Source: a virus
Virus record (IMG/VR): IMGVR_UViG_3300046507_000648
Span: 1-48,007 of that record
Direction: 5' to 3' (one strand)
Length of the DNA: 48,007 nucleotides
Part shown: in pieces, positions 23,735 to 33,056 of the stretch
Layout: each line of letters opens with the position of its first letter
Numbering within the stretch: position 1 is the stretch's first letter
The notes under the pieces: generated by a model
Databases searched by the model: none
Told to the model about the DNA's origin: nothing
Seen by the model: only the letters and a program-made list of their open reading frames with translations
Made by a program: the position numbers and the translations under genes

Positions 23735-24898
23735 ATGTCCGAATTGGCCCAGATCCAAAAGGCAATCGAAGACGCGCAAACGAACATGACCCAACTGTTC
23801 GAGGCGCAGAAGAAGGAAATCACCGAGACCGGTGCAATCAGCAAAAAGCTGCAAACCGATCTCCAAACCGTTCAGGAAGAGTTGACCAAGTCTGGCACTC
23901 GACTGTTCGACCTTGAGCAGAAGATGTCCAGCGGCAATCTGGATAATCCGGAAACCAAAAAATCTTTCGCCGAACAGACCGCGCTGGACCTGCAGAAGTC
24001 CTGGGATGGCAAGTCGTCGGGTAAGGTCGACGTAAAAAGCTTCAACAAACAGCTCGGCAGTGGCGCGGGTTCTGCCGGCGCCTTGATCGAGCCGCAGCGC
24101 AATGCCGGGATCTTGATGCCCGGTCTGCGCCGCCTGACCATCCGTGACCTGTTGGCCCAAGGCCGCATCAGCTCGAACTCGCTGGAATATGTTCGCGAGA
24201 ACATTTTCACCAACAGTGCTGCGCCGGTTGCAGAAGGCACGCTCAAGCCTGAATCCAACCTGACCTTCACCAAGGAAACGGCGAACGTCAAAACCATTGC
24301 CCACTGGATCCAGGCCTCCCGCCAGGTCATGGACGATGCGCCGATGCTCGAGTCCTACGTGAACAACCGCCTGCTGTTTGGCCTGGCCCTGGTTGAAGAA
24401 GGTCAGTTGCTCAACGGCGATGGCACCGGTGACAACCTGACCGGCTTGAACAAGGTCGCCACCGCGTATGACGCGACCCTCAACGTCACCGGCGACACTC
24501 GTGCAGACAAAATTGCTCACGCGATTTTCCAGACCAGCGAGTCTGAGTTTGAAGCCTCCGGCATCATTCTCAACCCTCGCGACTGGCACGCGATCGCATT
24601 GCTGAAAGATGCGGACGGCCGTTACATCTTCGGTGGCCCGGCTGCCTTCGCTGCGAAGGTCATGTGGGGCTTGCCGGTCGTAGCGACCAAGGCCCAAGCC
24701 CTGGGCACCTTCACCGTCGGTGGCTTCGACCTGGCATCTCAGGTGTGGGATCGCATGGATGCAACTGTTGAGGTCAGCCGCGAAGACCGTGACAACTTCG
24801 TCAAGAACATGCTGACCATTCTCTGTGAAGAGCGTTTGGCCCTGGCTCACTACCGGCCAACCGCGATCATCACCGGTCCTTTTGCCACCGCACCGTAA
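23735..24898 (+). CDS. Major capsid protein (HK97 family)
   Basis: 387 residues. Residues 1-100 form the coiled-coil delta (scaffold) domain (ELAQIQKAIEDAQTNMTQLFEAQKKEI). The HK97 fold follows, with ENIFTNSAAPVAEG, LTFTKETANVKTIAHWIQASRQVMDD and VNNRLLFGLALVEEGQLLNGDGTGDNLTGL. Forms the icosahedral head after proteolysis. Confidence 0.95.
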   Translation: MSELAQIQKAIEDAQTNMTQLFEAQKKEITETGAISKKLQTDLQTVQEELTKSGTRLFDLEQKMSSGNLDNPETKKSFAEQTALDLQKSWDGKSSGKVDVKSFNKQLGSGAGSAGALIEPQRNAGILMPGLRRLTIRDLLAQGRISSNSLEYVRENIFTNSAAPVAEGTLKPESNLTFTKETANVKTIAHWIQASRQVMDDAPMLESYVNNRLLFGLALVEEGQLLNGDGTGDNLTGLNKVATAYDATLNVTGDTRADKIAHAIFQTSESEFEASGIILNPRDWHAIALLKDADGRYIFGGPAAFAAKVMWGLPVVATKAQALGTFTVGGFDLASQVWDRMDATVEVSREDRDNFVKNMLTILCEERLALAHYRPTAIITGPFATAP

Positions 24899-24906
24899 CC
24901 GAGGCC

Positions 24907-24928
24907 GGGGCAGGTAACTGCCCCGTTT
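24907..24928 (+). terminator. Hairpin after the capsid gene
   Basis: GGGGCAG-gtaa-CTGCCCC then GTTTGC. The T tract is short, so it may act as an mRNA stabiliser for the capsid message. Confidence 0.55.
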
Positions 24929-24933
24929 GCGCC

Positions 24934-25199
<266 letters not shown>

Positions 25200-25203
<4 letters not shown>

Positions 25204-25532
25204 GCATCCCCGTCACCGATCTACTGCCGATCACTTTGATGCGCAAGCATCTGCGCGTCGACCATGAAGACGATGACGACCTGATCGAGCTCTACGCTGA
25301 GTCCGCCCTGGCTTGGGCGCTGTGGTATTGCGACAACCCAGCACTCAAGTTGGTGGCTGACTTCCCCGCGTCCTTTAAGGCAGCGCTGTTGCTGCTTCTG
25401 GGGCACTCGTACGCGACTCGTGAAGCTGTCGTGATCGGCACCATCACCGCCGAGCTGCCCTTGGCCGTTGATTCGCTCCTTTGGGCATCCAGGAACTGGC
25501 GCGGTGTGACTGACCCTGAGGTGATTCCATGA
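25200..25532 (+). CDS. Head-tail connector protein (gp6-like)
   Basis: 110 residues. Pattern of the phage gp6-like connector: ITLMRKHLRVDHEDDDDLIELYAESALAWALWYCD, then LLLLGHSYATREAV and VDSLLWASRNW. It would extend the portal as the adaptor ring. Start overlaps the EP protein stop. Confidence 0.88.
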
Positions 25533-25861
25533 GAGCGGGAGACCTGCGTCATAGAGTTGAGCTGCAGCGTCCGGTTTTTTCTCAGGATCCAGTAACTGGC
25601 GAGATGACTCCAGCCTGGGTTGAAGTCGCCAAAATTTATGCAGGTGTTGAGCCTCTATCCGCACGCGACTTTATTGCAGCATCGGCCACTCAGTCGAAGA
25701 TATCGGTACGGGTCATCATTAGGCATCGGCCTGGCGTCGACTCGACCATGCGAATTCTGCACCGCAGCAAGATCTACAACATTGAAGGGGTGTTGACCGA
25801 CTCCAAAAGCGGGCTTGAATATCTAACGCTGCCATGCAGTGAAGGGGTCAATGATGGCTGA
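25529..25861 (+). CDS. Head closure protein (SPP1 gp16 family)
   Basis: 110 residues: MRAGDLRHRVELQRPVFSQDPVTGEMTPAWVEVAKIYAGVEPLSARDF, the standard start of phage head closure proteins. Overlaps both neighbours by short ATGA-type junctions. Plugs the head and takes the tail. Confidence 0.92.
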   Translation: MRAGDLRHRVELQRPVFSQDPVTGEMTPAWVEVAKIYAGVEPLSARDFIAASATQSKISVRVIIRHRPGVDSTMRILHRSKIYNIEGVLTDSKSGLEYLTLPCSEGVNDG

Positions 25862-26384
25862 TTTGATCAAGTTCGAAATCAGCGGCCTCGACTCACTGCT
25901 GGGAAAGTTTGACGCTATCAGCTACGACACCAAGCGAAAGGGTGGTCGTGCCGCGTTGAGGCGTGCCGCGCAGCTGGTAGCGGAGGCTGCTCGACAAAAC
26001 GCATTGAGTCTCAACGATCCCCAGACTTCGACTGAAATCGCGAAGAACATAGCTCTGCGCTGGAACAATCGCTTATTCAAACAGAGTGGTGACCTTGGGT
26101 TCCGTGTCGGGGTATTGGGCGGAGCCAAGCAAAAGAGCAATTACCATACTCGGCGTGGGCGCGCGGGTGGTACCTACGAAGTCGGCGGTGATTCCGGCAA
26201 CCCAGGCGGGGACACCTTTTATTGGCGGTTCTTGGAGTTCGGTACCGCCAAGATGCCTGCGCAGCCCTTCATGCGCAATGCACTAGCTGACAACGTTGAG
26301 GCGGCCACGGCGATGTTTATCTCTGAGTATGATAAAGCCCTTGATCGCGCTATCAAGCGTGCCACCAAGAAGGCCATCCAATGA
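25854..26384 (+). CDS. HK97-gp10-like morphogenesis protein
   Basis: 176 residues from the second of two ATGs (25854); 25851 is also possible after GAAGGGG. Family marks: ISGLDSLLGKFDAI, RRAAQLVAEAARQNA, FYWRFLEFGTAKMPAQPFMRNAL. Tail-completion or neck protein in HK97-type phages. Confidence 0.9.
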   Translation: MADLIKFEISGLDSLLGKFDAISYDTKRKGGRAALRRAAQLVAEAARQNALSLNDPQTSTEIAKNIALRWNNRLFKQSGDLGFRVGVLGGAKQKSNYHTRRGRAGGTYEVGGDSGNPGGDTFYWRFLEFGTAKMPAQPFMRNALADNVEAATAMFISEYDKALDRAIKRATKKAIQ

Positions 26385-26749
26385 AATACCCACCGATTTT
26401 TCAGGTCGCCACGGGTGATCCTGCGGTGACCGCGTTGCTCGGTACAAACCCGACGCGGCTGTATCTCTTCGGTCTGGCGCCGGATAACCCAGCCGGAACG
26501 TATTGCGTCTGGCAGGTAATTAACGGCAATCCAGACAACTACCTGGCCGGCCGACCAGATGTTGAGAGTCATGAACTGCAGGTTGATGTGTATGCCGCGA
26601 CAGCCTCGGAGGCTCGCGCGGCTGGACAGGCATTGGAATACGCCATCGAACTATCCGCATCCATATCCAGCTACAACGGCGAGAACAAGGACCCTGAAAC
26701 CGGTCGATATCGGTACAGCTTCAGCGTGAACTGGATCGTCCGCCGCTAA
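26381..26749 (+). CDS. Tail terminator/completion protein (DUF3168)
   Basis: 122 residues. DUF3168 marks: [32 protein letters not shown] and [25 protein letters not shown]. Caps the tail tube and joins it to the head. ATGA overlap with gp10-like gene. Confidence 0.85.
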   Translation: MKYPPIFQVATGDPAVTALLGTNPTRLYLFGLAPDNPAGTYCVWQVINGNPDNYLAGRPDVESHELQVDVYAATASEARAAGQALEYAIELSASISSYNGENKDPETGRYRYSFSVNWIVRR

Positions 26750-26760
26750 CCCCTACACAG

Positions 26761-26790
26761 AAACCTGCCCGCCATGTGCGGGTTTTTTTT
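26761..26790 (+). terminator. Terminator before the tail tube gene
   Basis: CCCGC-catgt-GCGGG followed by eight T. The tail tube ribosome site (GCAGGAG) starts 6 bp later. Confidence 0.75.
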
Positions 26791-26808
26791 CGTCCGCAGG
26801 AGACACCT

Positions 26809-27300
26809 ATGTCCATTCTCACCCAGGGCACGCAGGTCTATGCCCTTGTACCACCGTTGACCGGCACCGGCCCACAGACAGTCATGGAAGTGGAATGCGC
26901 CACCAGCTTTGACCCGGGCGGTGCGCCGGCAGACCAGATCGAAGACACCTGCCTCAGCGCGAAAGAGCGCAGTTATAAAAAGGGTCTGCGCACTCCGGGC
27001 CAAGCATCCCTCGGCCTGAATGCCGATCCGAACAACGCCAGTCACATTCGCCTGCATCAGCTTTCTGAAGCTGATGGTGAAACCACTGTGAAGTGGGCGG
27101 TGGGCTGGGCTGACGGTGTTGAGCCGCCCACGCTGGATACCGGTGGCGACGACTTCGAGTTGCCGGCCACGCGCACCTGGTTCGTGTTCGAGGGCTATGT
27201 CTCCGACTTTCCGTTCTCGTTCGCGGCCAACACCGTGGTGACCACCACCGCAACCATTCAACGTTCGGGCGGATCCGCCTGGATCAAGAAAACCACGTAA
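26809..27300 (+). CDS. Major tail tube protein (gpV-like)
   Basis: 163 residues from ATG 26809 after GCAGGAG. Features: [55 protein letters not shown] and [29 protein letters not shown], as in lambda V-like tubes. Polymerises to the non-contractile tube. Confidence 0.9.
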   Translation: MSILTQGTQVYALVPPLTGTGPQTVMEVECATSFDPGGAPADQIEDTCLSAKERSYKKGLRTPGQASLGLNADPNNASHIRLHQLSEADGETTVKWAVGWADGVEPPTLDTGGDDFELPATRTWFVFEGYVSDFPFSFAANTVVTTTATIQRSGGSAWIKKTT

Positions 27301-27309
27301 GGGCGACCC

Positions 27310-27657
27310 ATGAACCTGAGTGAATTGAAAGCTGCCGGCGGCATCGTCGGCGGCGCCATGGTGAAGAAAGCCGTTGTCTGGAACCACAAGGACAGCAAGG
27401 GTAAGCCGATCGAGAACAAGTTTTTCATCCATGTCATGCCGCAATCGTTCGGCATGATCGAGCAGTTGTTTTCCTCTACCGAGTCGGAACAAAGCCGCAA
27501 CGCCAAGTACATCGCGACCTGCGTGACGCTTGGCCCGAAAGGGGAGGAGGCTATCTCCTACGAGGATGCCTACCGTCTTGAGCCAAGCCTTGGCTGGGCG
27601 CTTCTCGGTGCCGTTCACGAGGTGAACAACACCGGAGCCAACCGCGCAAAAAACTGA
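27310..27657 (+). CDS. Tail assembly chaperone (gpG-like)
   Basis: 115 residues. Lies between tube and tape measure genes, the place of lambda G. It ends ...NRAKN just after a slippery A-AAA-AAC. A fraction of ribosomes should shift -1 and make the longer G-T product. Coats the tape measure before tube assembly. Confidence 0.88.
   Translation: MNLSELKAAGGIVGGAMVKKAVVWNHKDSKGKPIENKFFIHVMPQSFGMIEQLFSSTESEQSRNAKYIATCVTLGPKGEEAISYEDAYRLEPSLGWALLGAVHEVNNTGANRAKN
27648..27654 (+). other. Programmed -1 frameshift site A-AAA-AAC
   Basis: The heptamer is in the right register (zero frame GCA-AAA-AAC-TGA). After the slip the next codons read L-T-A-A-D-E-F-W-H-E-L and run open to 27941. Confidence 0.85.
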
Positions 27658-27941
27658 CAGCCGCCGATGAGTTTTGGCACGAACTGGTGTTGAACGGAGT
27701 CGGCGGGCGAACAGTGGCAGAGGCCAAGGCGAGCATCAGCTATTCGGAAGCGATGGCCTGGGTGGCTTATCGAAACAAAAACGGCTCATTCAACCTGGCG
27801 TCCCGTGCTGAACAGATGGGCGCGATCGTTGCGCTACAGGTTCATCGAATGGGAGGAGGCAAAGCGGAGTTGATCGACTTCATGCCGCATCAGGAAAAAG
27901 CAGGTGTCTCCCTCGAAACGGCAATGGCCGAATGGGTTTGA
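27654..27941 (+). CDS. T extension of the G-T tail chaperone (read by -1 frameshift)
   Basis: Open from the slip site to 27941, about 95 residues: LTAADEFWHELVLNGVGG... SYSEAMAWVAYRNKNGSFNLASRAEQMGA. A separate start at 27687 has no ribosome site, and the frame is already open before it. The T part binds tube protein in lambda. Total fusion about 210 residues. Confidence 0.85.
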   Translation: MTAADEFWHELVLNGVGGRTVAEAKASISYSEAMAWVAYRNKNGSFNLASRAEQMGAIVALQVHRMGGGKAELIDFMPHQEKAGVSLETAMAEWV

Positions 27942-27966
27942 CCCGGTTCACAACAGGAAATAACCC

Positions 27967-30657
27967 ATGGCTACCCGATCTCTTGGCACCCTGACGCTGG
28001 ATCTGATCGCCCGCATCGGCGGGTTCGAGCAGGGCATGGATAAGGCCGGCCGCATTACTGAAAAGCGCATGAAGGAAATGCAGGCCCGTGCGGAGGAAGC
28101 GGGCAAGAAGATTGGCGGCGCCCTGGCCACCGTCGTCACGGCAACGCTCGGTGTCGGTACCGCGTCACTGGTGATGTTGAAGAACACCGCCGCGGCAACC
28201 ACCGAGACGGATCGCTGGGCAAAGTCCCTCGGAATTGGCACCACTGTTCTCCAGCAATGGCAGTATGCAGCGGAGCGTGCCGGTCTGAGTGGCGACAAGA
28301 TGGCTGATATCTTCAAGGATATCGGGGACAAGATCGGTGACGCAGTCATTACTGGTGGCGGCGAAGCGATTGACGGGCTGAACAAGCTCGGCCTGTCGGC
28401 TGAAAATCTTGCGGCACTGTCGCCGGACAAGCAGCTGTTGGCTATTGCCGATGGCCTCAAGTCCGTGTCGACCCAGTCCGAGAAGATCAACATTCTCGAA
28501 AGCCTGGGCAACGACCTGTCGCGAATGCTGCCGTTACTCGATCAGGGCGGTGAAAGCCTGCGGAAGTATCTCGCGCAAGCCAAGGATTTTGGCATTGCCA
28601 TGGATCCGCAGCAGATCGCCAACCTTGTGCGGGCGAACGAGATCATTCAAGACCTACAGGCCCAGGCGCAGGGATTGCGCAACGAGTTTGTCTCGGGCCT
28701 CGCCAATGTCGATATGAGCCCGCTGCAGAACTCGCTCGACGGCTTGCGCGACATCGTCAAGGATCCAGGCTTTCAGCAGGGCATGGCTGACCTCGCGGCG
28801 CTGGTTGTGAAATTGACCGGCGCGGCGGCGAGCGGGCTGGCCCAGCTGCCGAACGACCTTCGTTCAATGATGACCGACCTCGAGCAGGTCACCTCCTTTT
28901 TTTCTCGCGATAAGAAGAAGCAGCATTTGGCGGGTGTCGCCACTGAGGAAAACACTAATCGCTCTTTGGATGCGTACAACAAAGCCGAAGGCGGGCTGAA
29001 CAAGTTCGCCACGAACCCGACGCTGTTTGTGGGTGACCTTTTTGGCCAGGATCTTCAGGCTGCAAAGAAGGCATCGGACGATCGTCTTGCCAGTTACAAG
29101 GCATACACCGAATTGCGCGGCTGGGGTGACCAGAAGCTTGTCGAGGGGAATAAACAGGTCGAGCAGCAGGAGCAGAAAGTTGCAGCTGCTCGCACCGGGA
29201 ACAACGTCGCGACGCAGAAGTTGCTGAACTCCTATGACCGGCTCAACAAACTTGAGCAGGATCGCGCCGCCCTGGTGGCCGCCATGGCTAAGGATCCGGA
29301 CAACGCTGACCGCTACGCGCGTGCAATCGCTGCAATCGACAAACAGGTAGCGCAGCTAAACGGCACGACCAAGTCAGCGACGGACGCTCAAAACAAGCTC
29401 AAAGAGCAGTTAAAACAGGCCGCCACCGCTTTCGACCAGCTTCGGCAAACCTTTGATCCGGTCGGTGCCGCGGCCAGTGAATTCGCCAAGCAGACAGCTC
29501 AAATTGACCTGTTGCTGAAGAATGGAAAAATCACGAAGCAGCAGTACGGGCAGTCCACGGCGTGGCTCGCCAGCCAGTTCAACGAAGCGGTCAACTCCGC
29601 GAATGGCCTCTCGCAGGCGCTTCAATACCAGATGGACCTTGAGCGGCAGCTGAACAATCAGCGGGCGCAGTACGCCGCCCAAGCCGCAGCCGTCGGGATG
29701 GGGAGCAAGGAATCTGATCGCTACCTGGAACGGTTGGAGTTAGAGCGGCAAACCAACGATCAGGTTCTGTCCCTGCGGACAGAGCTCGCCACGGCAACAA
29801 CCGATCAGCAGCGCAAGGCTCTGCAAGACCAGATCGACCTGACCAATGCTTACCTGCCCAAACAAATTGAGGCCATGAAAGAAGGTTGGGCGCAGATGGA
29901 TGCGGCCCAAAGCGACTGGACCAACGGCGCGCGTGGTGCCTGGCAGGACTATCTCGATAGTGCCAAGGACGTGGCCGGCCAGACCCGCAGCCTATTCGGG
30001 AACGCCTTCAGCGCCATGGAAGACGCTGCTGCGGATTTCGCAACGACAGGTAAGGCATCGTTTTCTGATTTCACGAAGTCGATCCTTGCGGATATGGCGA
30101 GGATCGCCACGCGACAGGCCAGCTCGGCACTACTGAGTAGTTTGATTGGCGCGGGCACCAGTTACTTTTCTGGCTCCGGAGCGGGTGCATCTGCAGGTTC
30201 TACCCAGGCAGGTTACGGCGGAGATCTCTCAGGCTTTAGTCCGGGCAGCATCCAGGCCAAGGGCGGTGCATGGGCTTCAGGCGTTCAGATGTTTGCCAAA
30301 GGTGGTGCATTCACCAACAGCGTCGTCACTCAACCCACCGCATTTGGAATGGCCGGCGGTACTGGGCTGATGGGTGAGGCTGGACCGGAGGCGATTATGC
30401 CATTGACGCGCACCGCCGATGGATCGCTGGGCGTAAAAGCCATTGGTGGTTCGGATGGTGGTTCGATCAGCGCTAACCAGGTGCTGATCCAGCAGACCAT
30501 AGAAGTCTCGGGCTCAGGGAATGGGGCATCTTCTCAGCAAGACATGAAGGCAGTTGGGCAGGTATATGCCGACGTGGCCAAGCGTGGTGCACAACAGGCG
30601 ATTGCCCAGGAACTGCAACCTGGCGGACAAATCTGGAGATTGGTAAATGGCCGTTGA
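27967..30657 (+). CDS. Tape measure protein (gpH-like)
   Basis: 896 residues, the longest tail gene bar J. N-terminus LGTLTLDLIARIGGFEQGMDKAGR is typical of lambda-type tape measures; long helical stretches follow, with hydrophobic parts near 50 and 270. The C-terminal part (GAWQDYLDSAKDVAGQTRSLFGNAFSAMEDA... GEAGPEAIMPLTR) is the conserved tail of these proteins. Sets tail length and enters the host envelope. Confidence 0.94.
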   Translation: MATRSLGTLTLDLIARIGGFEQGMDKAGRITEKRMKEMQARAEEAGKKIGGALATVVTATLGVGTASLVMLKNTAAATTETDRWAKSLGIGTTVLQQWQYAAERAGLSGDKMADIFKDIGDKIGDAVITGGGEAIDGLNKLGLSAENLAALSPDKQLLAIADGLKSVSTQSEKINILESLGNDLSRMLPLLDQGGESLRKYLAQAKDFGIAMDPQQIANLVRANEIIQDLQAQAQGLRNEFVSGLANVDMSPLQNSLDGLRDIVKDPGFQQGMADLAALVVKLTGAAASGLAQLPNDLRSMMTDLEQVTSFFSRDKKKQHLAGVATEENTNRSLDAYNKAEGGLNKFATNPTLFVGDLFGQDLQAAKKASDDRLASYKAYTELRGWGDQKLVEGNKQVEQQEQKVAAARTGNNVATQKLLNSYDRLNKLEQDRAALVAAMAKDPDNADRYARAIAAIDKQVAQLNGTTKSATDAQNKLKEQLKQAATAFDQLRQTFDPVGAAASEFAKQTAQIDLLLKNGKITKQQYGQSTAWLASQFNEAVNSANGLSQALQYQMDLERQLNNQRAQYAAQAAAVGMGSKESDRYLERLELERQTNDQVLSLRTELATATTDQQRKALQDQIDLTNAYLPKQIEAMKEGWAQMDAAQSDWTNGARGAWQDYLDSAKDVAGQTRSLFGNAFSAMEDAAADFATTGKASFSDFTKSILADMARIATRQASSALLSSLIGAGTSYFSGSGAGASAGSTQAGYGGDLSGFSPGSIQAKGGAWASGVQMFAKGGAFTNSVVTQPTAFGMAGGTGLMGEAGPEAIMPLTRTADGSLGVKAIGGSDGGSISANQVLIQQTIEVSGSGNGASSQQDMKAVGQVYADVAKRGAQQAIAQELQPGGQIWRLVNGR

Positions 30658-30985
30658 AACGTTTACCTGGTGTCCGAAAGTGGAGCCCACCAGCTCGCCG
30701 GAATATCGCGTGCGTAGCTCCAAGTTCGGCGACGGCTACGAGCAAGTCGTTGGCGATGGGATCAACAATAAAACGGATAGCTGGCCTGTGACATTCGTTG
30801 TCGGTGAAGCCGTTGCTGTGCAGATAAAGGCATTCCTTGATAGGCATGCCGGGTTCAAATCCTTCCTCTGGACGCCACCCCTTGGCGAGTTGGGTTTCTA
30901 TCGGGCTTCAGCGCCGAGCGTGACCCCAAATGGCGCCGGCGTTTTCACTCTCAACACCACGTTTAGTCAGTCATTCCAACCATAA
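30647..30985 (+). CDS. Minor tail protein M-like
   Basis: 112 residues. ETFTWCPKVEPTSSPEYRVRSSKFGDGYEQVVGDGIN and FLDRHAGFKSFLWTPP are the phage tail M (distal tail) signature. Overlaps the tape measure end by 11 bp. Forms part of the tail tip. Confidence 0.9.
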   Translation: MAVETFTWCPKVEPTSSPEYRVRSSKFGDGYEQVVGDGINNKTDSWPVTFVVGEAVAVQIKAFLDRHAGFKSFLWTPPLGELGFYRASAPSVTPNGAGVFTLNTTFSQSFQP

Positions 30986-30994
30986 GGGACAAGC

Positions 30995-31744
30995 ATGCCG
31001 CTGATCAGTGATATCCAGGTGCTCGAGCCTGGGAGTGAAGTGTTGCTCTTCGAATTGGATGGCAGCGACTACGGCGCAGACGTTTTGCGTTTTCATGGGC
31101 ATTCCATCCCGCACACCCCGGCCGAGCTGATCGCCGCTGGCGCCGATGCCGACCAGCTCCCTGCAAAGGCCATCTGGTGGCAGGGCAACGAATACGGTGC
31201 CTGGCCGATGCAGATTGACGGCATCGAGTCCAACGGTGACGGCACAGCGGTACGACCAACGCTGTCGGTCGGCAACGTCAATGGACGCATTACCGCGCTC
31301 TGTCTGGCGTTCGCTGACCTGCTGGAATTCAAGCTAACGATGCGCCACACGCTGGGCACTTACCTTGATGCGCAGAATTTCCCCGGAGGCAACCCGACGG
31401 CAGATCCAACCCAAGAGACGATTGAAGTCTGGTACATCGACCAGAAAACAAACGAGGACGGGGAGACGGTTATTTGGGAGCTGGCCAGTCCGGGTGATGT
31501 TGGCGGCGAGTCCATCGGCCGACAGGCGACGACCCTCTGTCACTGGTGCCTTACCGGTGGTTACCGCGGGCCGAACTGTGGCTACACCGGCGGCTACGTC
31601 ACGAAAGACGGTGTGCCAACCGATAACCCTGAGCTGGATGCCTGCGACGCAACACTGGGCCGTGGCTGCGAACCGCGCTTCGGCATAGGCAACCCGCTGC
31701 CTTTCGGTGGCTTCCCGGCTGTATCCCTGATCGTACGGAGCTGA
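30995..31744 (+). CDS. Minor tail protein L-like
   Basis: 249 residues. Lambda-L pattern with a C-terminal Fe-S-type cysteine set (TTLCHWCLTGGYRGPNCGY ... DACDATLGRGCEPRFG), as in lambda gpL, which binds a [4Fe-4S] cluster. Tail tip hub component. Confidence 0.9.
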   Translation: MPLISDIQVLEPGSEVLLFELDGSDYGADVLRFHGHSIPHTPAELIAAGADADQLPAKAIWWQGNEYGAWPMQIDGIESNGDGTAVRPTLSVGNVNGRITALCLAFADLLEFKLTMRHTLGTYLDAQNFPGGNPTADPTQETIEVWYIDQKTNEDGETVIWELASPGDVGGESIGRQATTLCHWCLTGGYRGPNCGYTGGYVTKDGVPTDNPELDACDATLGRGCEPRFGIGNPLPFGGFPAVSLIVRS

Positions 31745-31745
31745 C

Positions 31746-32510
31746 ATGCGAAAGCACATCTTGAACGCGATCCAGGCGCACGCGGCGGCCGAGTACCCGA
31801 AAGAGTGCTGCGGGCTGCTGCTGGCGGTCGGACGAAAACAGCAGTACTTCCCGTGCCGCAACGTATCCAGCGAGCCGAACGAGGAATTTCGGATCGATCC
31901 GGAGGAATACGCCGCGGCCGAGGACGTCGGTGAAGTTATTGGCGTAATTCATTCACATCCGGACGCCACCAGCAGACCTTCGCCGCGTGATCTCGCGATG
32001 TGCGAAGCGACTGCTATGCCGTGGCACATTCTCAGCTGGCCCGAGGGTGATTTGCGAACGGTCATGCCCAGCGGTGACGTTCCGCTGCTCAAGCGCCCTT
32101 TCGTGCACGGCGCTTGGGACTGCTGGCAGGTTTGCGCTGACTGGTACAAGCGCGAGTGGGGGCTCGAGTTCGAAGCCTTTAAGCGCGCCGATGGTTGGTG
32201 GGAGAGCAAGGAAAATACCAGCCTGTACGAGGCGAACTATGAGGCTGCCGGCTTCTACCGCGTTGACCAGCCGCAGCGCGGCGACATGATCGTGATGGAA
32301 GTCGGGCGCACGGTTTACCCCAACCATGCCGGGATCTTCCTCGGCGCTGATCCGCAACTACCTGGCGAAGAGGCCAACACCTTCGGCCCTGGTCCATTTC
32401 TTCTGCATCACCTGTACGGAAGACCATCTGAGGTCATCGTCTTCGGGGGACCTTGGCTCGATCGCACACGCCTGATTCTCAGGCATAGAGATGCACACCC
32501 AACCACATGA
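31746..32510 (+). CDS. Tail tip peptidase K-like (JAMM + NlpC/P60)
   Basis: 254 residues. The N-terminal JAB/MPN domain has E20, H69-S-H71 and D82 (IHSHPDATSRPSPRD). The C-terminal NlpC/P60 peptidase has Cys126 (GAWDCWQVC) and a later His (YPNHAGIFLG). Expected to process tail tip proteins and open peptidoglycan during entry. Confidence 0.92.
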   Translation: MRKHILNAIQAHAAAEYPKECCGLLLAVGRKQQYFPCRNVSSEPNEEFRIDPEEYAAAEDVGEVIGVIHSHPDATSRPSPRDLAMCEATAMPWHILSWPEGDLRTVMPSGDVPLLKRPFVHGAWDCWQVCADWYKREWGLEFEAFKRADGWWESKENTSLYEANYEAAGFYRVDQPQRGDMIVMEVGRTVYPNHAGIFLGADPQLPGEEANTFGPGPFLLHHLYGRPSEVIVFGGPWLDRTRLILRHRDAHPTT

Positions 32511-32535
32511 CGCGGCGTCGCCGCGGGAGAGCAGC

Positions 32536-32673
32536 ATGGACAAGAAATTGGCGAAATGTTCTAAAAATCAACCCGGTTGCGTCGAGTCTTCCGGTACCGG
32601 TTGGAGGGTATTGATGGTCCAGCACCCTCAAACCGGTTTGTATTACGCTGCGGGCATCAAGCTCGGCCAGTGA
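32536..32673 (+). CDS. Small hypothetical protein, 45 residues
   Basis: From ATG 32536 after CGGGAG: MDKKLAKCSKNQPGCVESSG..., rich in Lys and Cys. The upstream start at 32491 lies in the K-like gene end. Weak support; its 3' end overlaps the next minus-strand gene. Confidence 0.4.
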   Translation: MDKKLAKCSKNQPGCVESSGTGWRVLMVQHPQTGLYYAAGIKLGQ

Positions 32674-32905
32674 TGGCCAGTGACAAGTTGTCGAGATAGC
32701 TGTCGTGCAGTGCCTTATCGATGCCCTCGTAATTTTCTGACATCAGATTATTGAGGTCTTGGGAAATTACGTTTGCGATTGCATCGTTACCGAATGCTAA
32801 GCGTCGACCAAGCACTGCGGCAGCGTTCATGTTGAACACGATTGCTGTCTTGAGTGCTAGCTCTAGCTCTGCCAGGCGCTGATCTACCGTTTTCTGTTCA
32901 CTCAC
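32657..32905 (-). CDS. Hypothetical helical protein (inserted gene)
   Basis: 82 residues from GTG 32905, chosen since GGAGG lies 5 bp before it: SEQKTVDQRLAELELALKTAIVFNMNAAAVLGRRLAFG... It runs against the tail operon and lies between K and I-like genes, so it was inserted. Function unknown. Confidence 0.55.
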   Translation of the reverse strand: MSEQKTVDQRLAELELALKTAIVFNMNAAAVLGRRLAFGNDAIANVISQDLNNLMSENYEGIDKALHDSYLDNLSLAITGRA

Positions 32906-33056
32906 ATTGACCTCCAGGTCATATACGCGCCGAAATTGGCGCAATCCCAGTCCTTGGACTTGCAAGCAAAAGGCCTGGGGAAGCCCTTTGATGCCTACTC
33001 GATTTCATCGCAGAAGGCATCTTTTTTTATTTACTGGCGCTGTATATTTTTTACGT

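Noticed and set aside
23609-24850. 413-codon minus-strand ORF opposite the capsid gene
   Set aside because: Shadow frame; the capsid reading is certain.
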